Of a DNA stretch of 64,000 nucleotides, positions 32,575 to 41,716 are shown in pieces. Origin of the DNA: Avimicrobium caecorum (GTDB lineage Bacteria > Bacillota > Clostridia > Oscillospirales > Ruminococcaceae); NCBI GenBank assembly GCA_904394705.1, contig CAJFNJ010000001.1:1-64000 (forward strand), read 5' to 3'. Position numbers and translations under genes: made by a program. Numbering within the stretch: the stretch's first letter is position 1; the number at the start of each line of letters is the position of its first letter. The notes beneath the pieces were generated by a model. It saw nothing but the letters and a program-made list of their open reading frames with translations, was not told the DNA's origin and searched no databases.

Positions 32575-33708
32575 TCAGGCCTTTGCCGGCTCCTGTGCCA
32601 GCTCGAGAATCTCCCGGCTGATGCGCTCATTGGCGTCCAGTCGGGCCAGGGAGGCCGCCTTCTTCCCCAGCTCGGTCAGACGGGCCGGGTCGGAGAGCAG
32701 CTCCTCAATGGTCTGGCAGAGCCGTTCGCCGGTGAGATCCTTTTCTTCGATCACCACCGCCGCTCCGTGTTCCGCCAGCACCATGGCATTGTGGTACTGA
32801 TGGTTCTCCGCCACATTGGGCGAGGGAATCAGGATGGATGCCCGTCCGGCTGCCTCCAGCTCGGTGAGGGTCATGGCGCCCGACCGGCAGATCACCAGAT
32901 CCGCCGCCGCCAGACAGTCTGCCATATCCCGGATATATTCCCGGATATCCATGTGGGGATCGCCGGTGATGTCCGCCCCCAGCTCCCGCAGGCACTCGGG
33001 GAACAGCTCGGTACCGTAGGCGCCGGTGGCATGGATGTGATGGGTGCGCCCGGTGGGTGCAAAGTGCGCCACCACCTCTGCCATGGCCCGGTTGATGCGC
33101 TCGGCTCCCAGGCTGCCGCCAAAGGAGAGAATGCACACCCGGTCCCCGACGCCCAGCTTTTCCCGGGCAGCGGCACGGTCGGCAAAGAGGATCTCCTCCC
33201 GCACTGGACTGCCGGTGACAATGGGCTCCCGGCGGCATTCCAGATGAGCCGCGGCCTCCGGTACTGCCAGGAGCACCTTGTCGGCGGTCTTGGCAATGAG
33301 CCGGGTGGTCATGCCGGGATAGGCATTGGATTCATGGGTGACCGTCCTGAATCCCATCCGGGCTGCCTGCCGCAGGACCGGCCCGCTGACATAGCCGCCG
33401 GTTCCCACCACCACATCGGGCTGGAACTGACGCAGAATGCGGCGGATCTTGCCCCAGCAGGTGCAGAGCAGCTCCATGGACGAGAGATTATAGCAGAAAT
33501 TGTGCCAGGAGAGCCGGCGCTGGATTCCCTTGAGCTCCACCGGAGCAAAGTCATAGCCGGCTTCCGGGACCAGGCGGGCCTCCATTCCCTTGGGGCTGCC
33601 GATAAACAGCACCTGGGTATCAGGATAACGGCTTCGGATATAGTTGGCGGTTGCCAGTGCCGGGTTGATATGTCCGGCTGTACCGCCGCAGGCAAAGAGA
33701 ATTTTCAT
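32575..33708 (-). CDS. murG: Lipid II synthase MurG (GlcNAc transferase)
   Basis: A 377-residue membrane-associated glycosyltransferase that adds GlcNAc to lipid I. N-terminal glycine loop ACGGTAGHINPAL near 6-18 (usually GGTGGH), G-loop VGTGGYVSGP near 99-108, and the donor-site FGGSLGAERIN near 195-205. Length typical. Three bases separate its ATG from the ftsW stop, so the two are coupled. The C-terminus is followed by 94 bases to murA with no terminator. Confidence 0.95.
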   Translation of the reverse strand: MKILFACGGTAGHINPALATANYIRSRYPDTQVLFIGSPKGMEARLVPEAGYDFAPVELKGIQRRLSWHNFCYNLSSMELLCTCWGKIRRILRQFQPDVVVGTGGYVSGPVLRQAARMGFRTVTHESNAYPGMTTRLIAKTADKVLLAVPEAAAHLECRREPIVTGSPVREEILFADRAAAREKLGVGDRVCILSFGGSLGAERINRAMAEVVAHFAPTGRTHHIHATGAYGTELFPECLRELGADITGDPHMDIREYIRDMADCLAAADLVICRSGAMTLTELEAAGRASILIPSPNVAENHQYHNAMVLAEHGAAVVIEEKDLTGERLCQTIEELLSDPARLTELGKKAASLARLDANERISREILELAQEPAKA

Positions 33709-33711
33709 GGA

Positions 33712-34857
33712 TCATTCGTCCTCCGGCTTGGTTTGACGGGACACGGAAAGGATTACGCCCACCTGTCCCAGCAGCATCATCAGCGAGGTTCCTCCATAGG
33801 AGAAGAACGGCAGACCGATGCCGGTATTCGGGAAACTGTTGGTTGCCACAGCGATGTTGAGCAGCACCTGCAGTGCCAGCTGGGCAGTCAAACCCAGGGC
33901 AATGAAGCTGCCGAACCGGTCCCGGGCCCGGACCCCGATGACAAAGCCCCGCCAGATCAGCAAGGCAAAGAGCAGCAGGATCAGGGTGGCGCCGATAAAG
34001 CCCAGCTCCTCACAGACAATGGCAAAGATAAAGTCGTTCTGAGGCTCCGGCAGGAACAGGTACTTCTGCCGGGAATTGCCGATGCCGGTGCCCATCAGGC
34101 CGCCGGAACCGATGGAATAGAGCGACTGAAGTGTCTGCCAGCCATCGCCCCGGGCATCTGCCTCGGGGTTCCACCATACCTGGAGCCGTCCCATCAGACG
34201 GTCCCATTTGCCCATGACAAAGATCGCCAGCAATCCCAGCGGCACACCGCCTACCACAGCGGCTCCCAGCAGACGCAGGTTGAGTCCGCCGAGGATCAGC
34301 ATGATGAGCGCCATGCCCACCACAATTACCATGGCGGACAGATGCGGCTCGGCGATGAGCAGCAGGATGATCACACCCAGCACACAGCCATAGGGAATGA
34401 GTCCCTCGATCCGCCGGACAGAACCGGGATTGATGGACATCCAGTGGGCATAGAGGATTACAAGGGAGAACTTGGCGATCTCCGAGGGCTGGAAGTTGAT
34501 GAGGTCACCGATGAAGATCCACCGGTGGGCATTGTTGAGTGCCGGCATGAAGAATACGATCACCAGCATCACCAGGGAAGCCGCCATCAGCGGATAGGCA
34601 AACTTATGGAAGATATGGTAATCAATCCGGGAGATCACATACATGGCAATCACACCCGGCACAGCAAAGAGCAGCTGACGGCTGATGTAATGGAAGCTGT
34701 TGCCCAGCAGATAATAGGCATTGGCATAACTGGCAGAAAACAGCATAATAAGCCCGATCACCAAAAGCAGTATGGTGATCAGGAAAAAGACCATATCCAT
34801 CTGTCCCGGCACAGGCCGGAACAGCTTCCGTCTTGGGGAATCGGACATTTTAGCCAA
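33712..34857 (-). CDS. ftsW: FtsW, SEDS peptidoglycan glycosyltransferase
   Basis: A 381-residue polytopic protein with ten predicted helices, the septal lipid II polymerase that works with the PBP encoded in the same cluster. SEDS features: GVIAMYVISRIDY near 80, PSEIAKFSLVI near 139 and FSYGGTSLMMLL near 350, plus the catalytic-loop Asp region near WNPEADARGDGW. The TTG at 34857 was chosen because GGAGGG ends 8 bases upstream; ATG 34848 (four codons later) is possible. Gene order mraY-ftsW with no murD between is unusual. Confidence 0.92.
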   Translation of the reverse strand: MAKMSDSPRRKLFRPVPGQMDMVFFLITILLLVIGLIMLFSASYANAYYLLGNSFHYISRQLLFAVPGVIAMYVISRIDYHIFHKFAYPLMAASLVMLVIVFFMPALNNAHRWIFIGDLINFQPSEIAKFSLVILYAHWMSINPGSVRRIEGLIPYGCVLGVIILLLIAEPHLSAMVIVVGMALIMLILGGLNLRLLGAAVVGGVPLGLLAIFVMGKWDRLMGRLQVWWNPEADARGDGWQTLQSLYSIGSGGLMGTGIGNSRQKYLFLPEPQNDFIFAIVCEELGFIGATLILLLFALLIWRGFVIGVRARDRFGSFIALGLTAQLALQVLLNIAVATNSFPNTGIGLPFFSYGGTSLMMLLGQVGVILSVSRQTKPEDE

Positions 34858-34887
34858 ATCAGCTTCCCTCCGTTTGCATTCCAAAAA

Positions 34888-35895
34888 TCAGATAAAGCGC
34901 ACTGCCAGCACAGCCAGGACAGCGCCCACCGCGGTGACGGCAGAAAAAGCAAAGTCGATCTTCACTTCACTCAGCCCGCACATCTCAAAGTGATGATGGA
35001 TAGGGCTCATTTTGAAGATCCGCTTGCCGGTGGTCTTGAAGGAGATGACCTGCAGCACCACCGACATGGATTCACAGATATAGATGATCCCCAGGAAGGC
35101 GAGGATCAGGGGCATGCCCACACCGAAGGCCAGACCGGTGACCATACCGCCCAGGAACATGGAGCCGGTATCGCCCATGAACACCTTGGCGGGATAGAAG
35201 TTCCAGACCAGGAAGCCCAGGCAGGCAGCTGCCAGCGCTGTGGACAGCAGGTTGATGCCGCCGAAGCCCATGGCTGCGGACACCATCATGAAGCCCAGTG
35301 CCGATACACAGGTCACCGAACCGCACAGACCGTCCAGGCCATCGGTGAGGTTGACCGAGTTGGTGATATAGACGATGCCCACCACACACAGCGGGAAGTA
35401 GACAAGTCCCAGGTCGAGCTGGCCCAGGAAGGGAATGATCAGCACGGTGGAAGTATCCCCGGCGGTGTAGAGGATCAGTATATACAGTCCTGCCGCCACA
35501 AACTGCATGATGAGCTTCTGGATGGCAGTCAGACCGAGATTGCGTTTTTTCACTACCTTAATATAGTCGTCAACAAAGCCGATTATACCAAAAGATACCG
35601 CCAGCAGGATGGTGCCCCAGTACCGGGCGATCTCCACCTGTGTGCCATGCCAGAGGTCATTTTTCCCCTGGCTCAGCATGAAGTATCCCACCACCGACGC
35701 GGTGAGAATGGCAAAAATGAACATGAAGCCGCCCATGGTGGGGGTGCCCTGCTTATTCTTGTGCCAGCTGGGGCCGATGTCCAGAATGGTCTGTCCAAAG
35801 TGCAGCTTGTGCAGATAGGGAATCAGAAAATATCCGCTGACTGCCGACACCGCAAAGCCAATGGCTGCCACAGCCAGTATTGCTGTTGTATTCAT
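34888..35895 (-). CDS. mraY: Phospho-MurNAc-pentapeptide translocase MraY
   Basis: A 335-residue membrane enzyme with ten helices that makes lipid I from UDP-MurNAc-pentapeptide and undecaprenyl phosphate. Signature regions: GTPTMGGFMFI near 52, NSVNLTDGLDGL near 160-171 with the DD-type magnesium acids, FMGDTGSMFLGG near 230, and SPIHHHFEMCGL near 290-301. AGGAGAG is 9 bases before ATG. Its stop is 30 bases before the ftsW start. Confidence 0.95.
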   Translation of the reverse strand: MNTTAILAVAAIGFAVSAVSGYFLIPYLHKLHFGQTILDIGPSWHKNKQGTPTMGGFMFIFAILTASVVGYFMLSQGKNDLWHGTQVEIARYWGTILLAVSFGIIGFVDDYIKVVKKRNLGLTAIQKLIMQFVAAGLYILILYTAGDTSTVLIIPFLGQLDLGLVYFPLCVVGIVYITNSVNLTDGLDGLCGSVTCVSALGFMMVSAAMGFGGINLLSTALAAACLGFLVWNFYPAKVFMGDTGSMFLGGMVTGLAFGVGMPLILAFLGIIYICESMSVVLQVISFKTTGKRIFKMSPIHHHFEMCGLSEVKIDFAFSAVTAVGAVLAVLAVRFI

Positions 35896-35940
35896 CGAAG
35901 AAACTCTCCTGTAATTTTGGTTTTATCCTGGCTGCAGGGC

Positions 35941-37314
35941 TTATTCCGCATCGGGAAAGACAGCCCGCAGTACCTCCTCCAGATTCATGAGCAGACTGCC
36001 CTTGAACCAGACAATATCCCCGGGACGGACTGCTTCCCGCACCGCCTGGGTCAGAGCCGGACGGTCGGGGTATTCCCGGGCATCCGAAAGACCGGCGGCA
36101 TTGGCTCCCTCCACATAGAGGTGGGACTGGGGACCATAGACCAGCAGCTTGTCCGCCACCCGGGCCGCATGCTGTCCGATGGCCCGATGGGACTCATCCG
36201 ACGCGCTGCCCAGCTCCCGCATATCCGCAAAGACACAGATCTTCCGGCCTTCGCACTCCATGCCGGACAGGGTATCCAGAGCGGCATTCATCGAATCCGG
36301 GGCGGCGTTGTAGCAGTCCTCCACCACCTTGATGCCGTTCCAGAGCCGCACCCGCTGGCGCATTCCCGAAATGGCATACCCGGACAGGGCCTCAGCGGCC
36401 TCCTCGGGAGTCATGCCGGCTTCGATTCCCACCAGGAACCCAGCCAGGGCATTCATGGCATTGTGCCGGCCCATGGCAGGAATCCGGGCAGGATAGCGTC
36501 CGCCCTTCCAGACGATGACAAAACGGGTCTCCCCTTCGCCGGTGACAATTTCCTCAGCCCGGGCATCCAGCTCCGGTGCCTCAATGCCGTAGCGCAGCAC
36601 CCGCAGCCGGGGGATCTCCACAGTGGAGAGCAGGTCGTTGTCCCCGCAGAGGATCAGCGGGCTGCCGTCTGCCATGCCCTCGGCGATCTCCAGCTTGGCT
36701 GCCAGGATATTCTCCCGGGTGCCCAGCCGCTCCAGATGGGATACACCCACATTGGTGATGACGCCGATATCCGGCTTTACCACCGCAGTCAGGCGGCTGA
36801 TGTCCCCACGAGCATCCATACCCATCTCAAACACCCCGGCATGATAGCTGGGGTCCAGCTCAAAGACTGTAACCGGCAGGCCGAACTCATTGTTGTGATT
36901 GCCCTGGGATTTGAGGGTCTTGTACCGGGCAGACAGCACCGCCGCGATAAAGTCCTTGGTGGTGGTCTTGCCCACGCTGCCGGTGACACCCACTGTCAGC
37001 AGGGAATAGCGCTTGCGATAGGCTGCCGCAATCGCCAGCGGCGCATAGAAGGTGTTCTCCACCCGCAGCAGACGGCTCTCCTCCTCGGGAGTGAGGCCCT
37101 CCACCGGCTTCTGTACCGCTGCCAGACGGGCACCGCCGCGCAGCGCTGCCGCCACATAACGGTGACCATCGGTGCGCTCACCCTCCAGTGCCACAAACAG
37201 ACAGTTCCCCGAGAGATCCCGGGAATCGGTGGAGATGTGATCGATTGCCACATCTTCCCCATGATATTCCGCATTCAGTGCCTTTGCGATTTCATAGGCT
37301 GACATCTGTTCCAT
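35941..37314 (-). CDS. murF: UDP-MurNAc-tripeptide--D-Ala-D-Ala ligase MurF
   Basis: A 457-residue Mur ligase that adds D-Ala-D-Ala to the UDP-MurNAc-tripeptide. P-loop GSVGKTTTKDFI at about 99-110, central-domain NHNNEFGLPVTVF, and the C-terminal YNAAPDSMNAALDTL near 345. ATG 37314 has GGAGAAG 10 bases upstream and lies 7 bases after the murE stop; upstream in-frame codons (to 37356) are inside murE and unsupported. Confidence 0.94.
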   Translation of the reverse strand: MEQMSAYEIAKALNAEYHGEDVAIDHISTDSRDLSGNCLFVALEGERTDGHRYVAAALRGGARLAAVQKPVEGLTPEEESRLLRVENTFYAPLAIAAAYRKRYSLLTVGVTGSVGKTTTKDFIAAVLSARYKTLKSQGNHNNEFGLPVTVFELDPSYHAGVFEMGMDARGDISRLTAVVKPDIGVITNVGVSHLERLGTRENILAAKLEIAEGMADGSPLILCGDNDLLSTVEIPRLRVLRYGIEAPELDARAEEIVTGEGETRFVIVWKGGRYPARIPAMGRHNAMNALAGFLVGIEAGMTPEEAAEALSGYAISGMRQRVRLWNGIKVVEDCYNAAPDSMNAALDTLSGMECEGRKICVFADMRELGSASDESHRAIGQHAARVADKLLVYGPQSHLYVEGANAAGLSDAREYPDRPALTQAVREAVRPGDIVWFKGSLLMNLEEVLRAVFPDAE

Positions 37315-37321
37315 AACTGTA

Positions 37322-38785
37322 TTACTTCTCCGATCCTTCGGTTCTCTGCCGGGCAATCTTACGGGAAAGCTCCCCTACAATTTCTTTTTCATTGAAATAG
37401 TTCGCTCCGCTTGCCAGAACCTGGTAGTCCTCATGGCCTTTGCCCAGCAATAAGAGTATATCACCTTCCCCGCAGGTTTCAAGCGCATATTCGATGGCTT
37501 CGTACCGGTCGGAGATAATTTTGTACGGTTTGCCGCTGGCAGTAAGACCGGGAAGGGCATCATTGATGATTTTCTCCTCCGGCTCCTCCCGGGGGTTATC
37601 CGAGGTGAGGATCACAAAGTCGGCATACTTTGCCACTGCTGCCGCCATGGCAGGGCGCTTGGAGCTGTCCCGGAGCCCCGGGCAGCCGAACAGCACTACC
37701 ATGCGGTCATCGGTGATGCCCCGGACGGTGGACAGCACATTGTCGATGCCGTCAGGGGTGTGGGCATAGTCCCGGATCACAGTAAAGCCCAGGGCGTTGG
37801 GCACGACCTCGAACCGTCCCGGCACACCGGCGCAGTCCGCCAGGTCTGCCGCTGCCTGTGCCATGGGGACGCCTGCCTCGGTCACTGCCGCCAGGGCTCC
37901 CAGTGCATTGTGGATGGAGAAGTCCCCCGGGGTGGAGATATTCACCTTCTCCAGCTCGCCGCCGTGCAGCACCACAAAGCTACTGCCGTCCGAACGGATG
38001 CGGATATTCCCCGCCAGATAGTCGGCGGTGTCGTCCTTGTCCGAGATGGTCACAGTGCGGCAGGAGAGCTCCTCCGCCAGGATGCGTCCGTGCTCGTCAT
38101 CGATATTCAGCACAGCTGTATCACACCGGTCAAAAAGCTTGCGCTTGGCGGCGAAATACTCCTCCATGGTGTGGTGATAGTCCAGATGGTCCAGGGTCAG
38201 GTTGGTGAACACCGCCACATCAAAGTGGATGCCGTCCGCCCGGTGCTGGTCCAGCGCATGGGAGGACACCTCCATCGCCACATATTCACAGCCGGCTGCC
38301 CGCATCTTCGCCAGCATCGACTGGAGCTGATAGGGGTCCGGTGTGGTGAACTTTGCCGGCAGTACCAGGTCGCCGATCTCATTCTGTACCGTGCCGATCA
38401 GCCCGGTGCGGTGTCCCGCCGCAGTGAGCAGGTGCTTGATGAGAAAGACGCTGGTGGTCTTGCCGTTGGTGCCGGTGACGCCGATCATCTTCATGGAATC
38501 TGCCGGGCGTCCGAAGAAATTGGCACAGAGCAGCGGATAGGCCGCATGGGTATCCTCCACCCGGATCTGCCGGGGAAGTCCCAGGTCCCGGTCCACTACC
38601 ACAGCGGCTGCACCCAGTTCCAGTGCCTTCGCGGCAAAGTCGTGGCCATCGAACCGCTGTCCCTTCTGACAGACATAGACCCAACCCGGTTCCAGCTGAC
38701 GGGAATCCGCAGTCAGACCGACAATTTCACATTCCGGGGCTTCCCCTTCCCAGGTGATCCCCTCCAGCAGTTTTGTAAGAAGCAT
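37322..38785 (-). CDS. murE: UDP-MurNAc-L-Ala-D-Glu--meso-DAP ligase MurE
   Basis: A 487-residue Mur ligase that adds the third amino acid. P-loop GTNGKTTSV near 105-113. The C-terminal TSDNPREEP near residue 404 is the DNPR motif that contacts meso-diaminopimelate in known MurE proteins; lysine-adding enzymes have another residue in place of the Arg. The cell wall is therefore predicted to be of the meso-DAP type. GGAGGG lies 7 bases before ATG. Confidence 0.94.
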   Translation of the reverse strand: MLLTKLLEGITWEGEAPECEIVGLTADSRQLEPGWVYVCQKGQRFDGHDFAAKALELGAAAVVVDRDLGLPRQIRVEDTHAAYPLLCANFFGRPADSMKMIGVTGTNGKTTSVFLIKHLLTAAGHRTGLIGTVQNEIGDLVLPAKFTTPDPYQLQSMLAKMRAAGCEYVAMEVSSHALDQHRADGIHFDVAVFTNLTLDHLDYHHTMEEYFAAKRKLFDRCDTAVLNIDDEHGRILAEELSCRTVTISDKDDTADYLAGNIRIRSDGSSFVVLHGGELEKVNISTPGDFSIHNALGALAAVTEAGVPMAQAAADLADCAGVPGRFEVVPNALGFTVIRDYAHTPDGIDNVLSTVRGITDDRMVVLFGCPGLRDSSKRPAMAAAVAKYADFVILTSDNPREEPEEKIINDALPGLTASGKPYKIISDRYEAIEYALETCGEGDILLLLGKGHEDYQVLASGANYFNEKEIVGELSRKIARQRTEGSEK

Positions 38786-38815
38786 GATAGACCCTCCCGG
38801 TCCTTGTAGCGTTTT

Positions 38816-41065
38816 TTAATCCGGCAGGGCATTTCCCTGCACTTCAAAGGTGACGGTGATGACGGTGCCGATCTCGGCATTTTCGCCTGCCTCAACGGAC
38901 TGGCTCACTGCCACACAGCCCTCGTGCTCGATGCTCTCGCCCTCGATCTTGATATTGAAGCCGGCATTGAGGATCATACGGTTGGCCTCATTGCCCGACT
39001 TGCCGATGACATAGGGCACCGCAGCCGTCTGTTTTTCGGTTTCCTCCGTGTAGAGCACAACGGTGCCGCCGCCGGGGATAGGCATCGCCGCACCCGGGGT
39101 CTGGTCCACAACTGTGGTGCCGTTGCCCACTACCCGGTACTGCAGACCAGCCTGCACCAGATTGGTCTGGGCCTCCTGGAGGCCATAGTTGATCAGATAG
39201 GGTGTTGCCATATCAGCCGAGGAGAGCTGCTCCTCGGTGTAGTTGGGCTCAAAGCCCAGATAGGGCAGAATATCCGCCAGAATATTGCCCACAACCGGCG
39301 CGGCGATAACCGAACCGTACTGGTTGTTCTTCTGAGGCTCATCCAGCATGACCAGCACGGCGATCTCAGGATCGTCTGCCGGGGCAAAGCCATAGAAGGA
39401 AAGGATGATGTCATCGCCTTCCTGGTCCAGCTTCTGGGAGGTACCGGTCTTACCGCCGATGCGGTAGCCGGGCACAGCAGCACGGGCACCAGAACCGCCC
39501 TCGCCGCTGACAACCTGCTCCGCATAGGAGGCGATGAGGGCCGAGGTCTCTTCGGAGATAACCTGGCGCACCACCACCGGCTCGGTATTGGAAACCACAT
39601 TGCCGTCGCTGTCCAGCACCTGGGAAACGATATAGGGCTGCATCAGGTAGCCGCCGTTGACCGAGGCATTGACCGCCGTCATCAGCTGCAGGGCAGTGAC
39701 CTTGAAGGTCTGACCGAAGGATGCCGACGAAAGGGACGCCATGTTTTCATTCATCATGGTCTCCCGGCTGTGCATGATGCTGGTGGCCTCGCCGGGGAGG
39801 TCCACGCCGGTGATGTCATAGAGGCCGAACTTATCCAGGTACTCCATGAACAGTTCCGCGCCCAGGGCCTGACCGGTCATAATAAAGGCCGGGTTGCAGG
39901 AACCCTTGATGGCGCCTACAAAGTCGATGGCACCGTGACCGCCGATCTTCCAGCAGGAGATCCGGTTGCCCGCTACCTCGATATAGCCCGGGCAGTAGAA
40001 CGGGGTGGAACCGGTGACTGTGCCGGTTTCCAGCGCCGCCGACGCGGTGATCAGCTTGAATACCGATCCCGGTTCGTAGGGGTCGGAAATGGCCTTGTTC
40101 CGCCACTGGGCCATCTGGGCTTCGCCCAGGGCTGTATAGTATTCGTCCAGTTTCTCCTCGTCGTCGCCGGCTTCCTCTTTCATCTCGTCCAGCTCCGCCT
40201 TGGTATTGGTATCGTAAATCTCACTGGGTTTGTTGGGGTCAAAGTCCGGCTTGGTGGACATGCCCAGGATCTCGCCGGTCTTGACATTCATCACAATGCC
40301 CACAGCACGGTTCTGCACCTCATGCTCCTGTACGGCATTTTCCAGGTGCTTTTCCAGATAGTGCTGCACTGTTTCATCGATGGTCAGCACCAGGCTCTGT
40401 CCGTCCTCCGCATCGTAGATCTGCTGCTCACTGAAGGGCATGGCAGTTCCCTTGGCGTTGCGCACCGAGGCGATGACGCCGTTGGTACCGGACAGGGTCT
40501 TGTTGTAATAGGCTTCCAGGCCATAGGCGCCGGTGCCGTCATTGCCGGTAAAGCCCAGCACGGTGGACGCCAGGTTGCCATAGGGATAATAGCGCATGGT
40601 ATCTTCGCTGAGATAGATGCCCTTGATGTCATTTTCCTTGATGAAGGCTGTCACTTCATCGGCGGTGTCGTTGTCCACCTTCTTCTTGATGGTCTCATTA
40701 TACCGCCAGGTCTTGAGCGATTTTTCATAGACCATGTCGTAATCCACATCGAGGATCTCCGAAAGGCCCGAGGCCACCAGCTCCCGCTGGTCCTCCTCCA
40801 TCTCCGCCGGTGAAATGAACACCGTCCAGACGGTGACGCTCTTGGCAAGTGTTTTCATATTGCGGTCATAGATATTGCCGCGGTTGGCGGAAATGGATGT
40901 GGAATACATCTGCTGACTGCTGGCTTTTTCCTTCCACATATCCGCCTGGACCACCTGCAAATAAAACAGACGGATTATAAGAATGGCAAAGCCTGCGCCC
41001 AGCGTCATGATAATCAGCCGTGTGCGCGACCCGAACAGTCTTGAACCCATGCCTTTCTGCTCCAA
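38816..41065 (-). CDS. Septal class B penicillin-binding protein with PASTA domains (FtsI/SpoVD type)
   Basis: A 749-residue transpeptidase anchored by one helix (about 18-38). Class B dimerisation domain to about 220, transpeptidase motifs SVFK (Ser334, Lys337), SCN near 389 and KTGTSQK near 545. Two C-terminal PASTA domains (about 610-675 and 682-749) may sense muropeptides. TTG 41065 was chosen because GGGAGG ends 7 bases upstream; ATG 41050 follows five codons later. Clostridial dcw clusters carry FtsI/Pbp2B or the sporulation-specific SpoVD here; sequence alone does not settle which. Confidence 0.9.
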   Translation of the reverse strand: MEQKGMGSRLFGSRTRLIIMTLGAGFAILIIRLFYLQVVQADMWKEKASSQQMYSTSISANRGNIYDRNMKTLAKSVTVWTVFISPAEMEEDQRELVASGLSEILDVDYDMVYEKSLKTWRYNETIKKKVDNDTADEVTAFIKENDIKGIYLSEDTMRYYPYGNLASTVLGFTGNDGTGAYGLEAYYNKTLSGTNGVIASVRNAKGTAMPFSEQQIYDAEDGQSLVLTIDETVQHYLEKHLENAVQEHEVQNRAVGIVMNVKTGEILGMSTKPDFDPNKPSEIYDTNTKAELDEMKEEAGDDEEKLDEYYTALGEAQMAQWRNKAISDPYEPGSVFKLITASAALETGTVTGSTPFYCPGYIEVAGNRISCWKIGGHGAIDFVGAIKGSCNPAFIMTGQALGAELFMEYLDKFGLYDITGVDLPGEATSIMHSRETMMNENMASLSSASFGQTFKVTALQLMTAVNASVNGGYLMQPYIVSQVLDSDGNVVSNTEPVVVRQVISEETSALIASYAEQVVSGEGGSGARAAVPGYRIGGKTGTSQKLDQEGDDIILSFYGFAPADDPEIAVLVMLDEPQKNNQYGSVIAAPVVGNILADILPYLGFEPNYTEEQLSSADMATPYLINYGLQEAQTNLVQAGLQYRVVGNGTTVVDQTPGAAMPIPGGGTVVLYTEETEKQTAAVPYVIGKSGNEANRMILNAGFNIKIEGESIEHEGCVAVSQSVEAGENAEIGTVITVTFEVQGNALPD

Positions 41066-41123
41066 TGCGCTGCCTCCCTGCAAATTGTGATAAAATCCGA
41101 AATTTCCCGTGAAAAGAAATCAA

Positions 41124-41152
41124 GAGTTAAGGACAGACACGGTTCTTAACTC
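41124..41152. repeat. 9-bp inverted repeat between ftsL and PBP genes
   Basis: GAGTTAAG (41124-41131) and CTTAACTC (41145-41152), extended by one A-T pair. No U-tract follows on the minus strand, so it is not a normal terminator. It may be an RNA processing site or a structure that lowers readthrough from ftsL to the PBP gene. Confidence 0.5.
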
Positions 41153-41162
41153 TCAATTCAAC

Positions 41163-41663
41163 TTAATTTTTATTGAAACTGATCCTCAGATATTCCAAAG
41201 CGGAACCGATCGTATCTGTAATTTCCTCCAGGATCGAAGCTCCTGACGGTGTGCTTTCGTTGGTCACGATCTTATCGCCGCCGCAGCGGTTGACATAGGT
41301 GACCTGATACGGCTCCAGCTCGGAGAGCCCCAGCTCGTTTTTGGCAATGTCCTCAATGTTCCGCAGCGACATCCGGCTTTCGATGGAGGTCTGCAGACGC
41401 TCATTCTCTGCCAGAAGCATCTGGTGCTTTTCCTGGGCCTCTGCCACCTGATCGCTGAGCTCGGTCAGCACTGCGTTGCTGTACAGCAGCATACACAGGG
41501 ATACGGTCAGCAGAACCACCAGACCCACTGCCTTTGCCAGCATCTTGGGCCGGGCCAGTTCCTCCTGACTGTGCTGCGCTACTACCCGTACCTTCGGCGA
41601 CTGTTCTGCCTGTCGTTTGGGCTTGGGCTCGTATATTGAAAGATCGTATGCTGCGCTCTGCAT
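41163..41663 (-). CDS. ftsL: FtsL/DivIC-type division protein
   Basis: A 166-residue bitopic protein: basic N-terminal tail to about residue 40, one membrane helix (about 43-63, VGLVVLLTVSLCMLLY), then a leucine-zipper-like coiled coil from about 68 to 105 (ELSDQVAEAQEKHQMLLAENERL in two heptad runs). The location between rsmH and the septal PBP is the canonical place of ftsL. An extra 50-residue tail after the coil is longer than in typical FtsL (about 100-130 residues). GGGAG lies 9 bases before ATG. Confidence 0.82.
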   Translation of the reverse strand: MQSAAYDLSIYEPKPKRQAEQSPKVRVVAQHSQEELARPKMLAKAVGLVVLLTVSLCMLLYSNAVLTELSDQVAEAQEKHQMLLAENERLQTSIESRMSLRNIEDIAKNELGLSELEPYQVTYVNRCGGDKIVTNESTPSGASILEEITDTIGSALEYLRISFNKN

Positions 41664-41716
41664 GGCGGCTCACTCCCTTGTATCGTAAGACCGGTTTTTT
41701 GTCCGGCCTTGATGTC

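Noticed and set aside
32557..37302. A 1581-codon open frame on the plus strand opposite murG to murF
   Set aside because: It is antisense to five well-supported cell wall genes, has composition typical of an antisense shadow (rich in His, Gln, Gly), no ribosome site and no domain.
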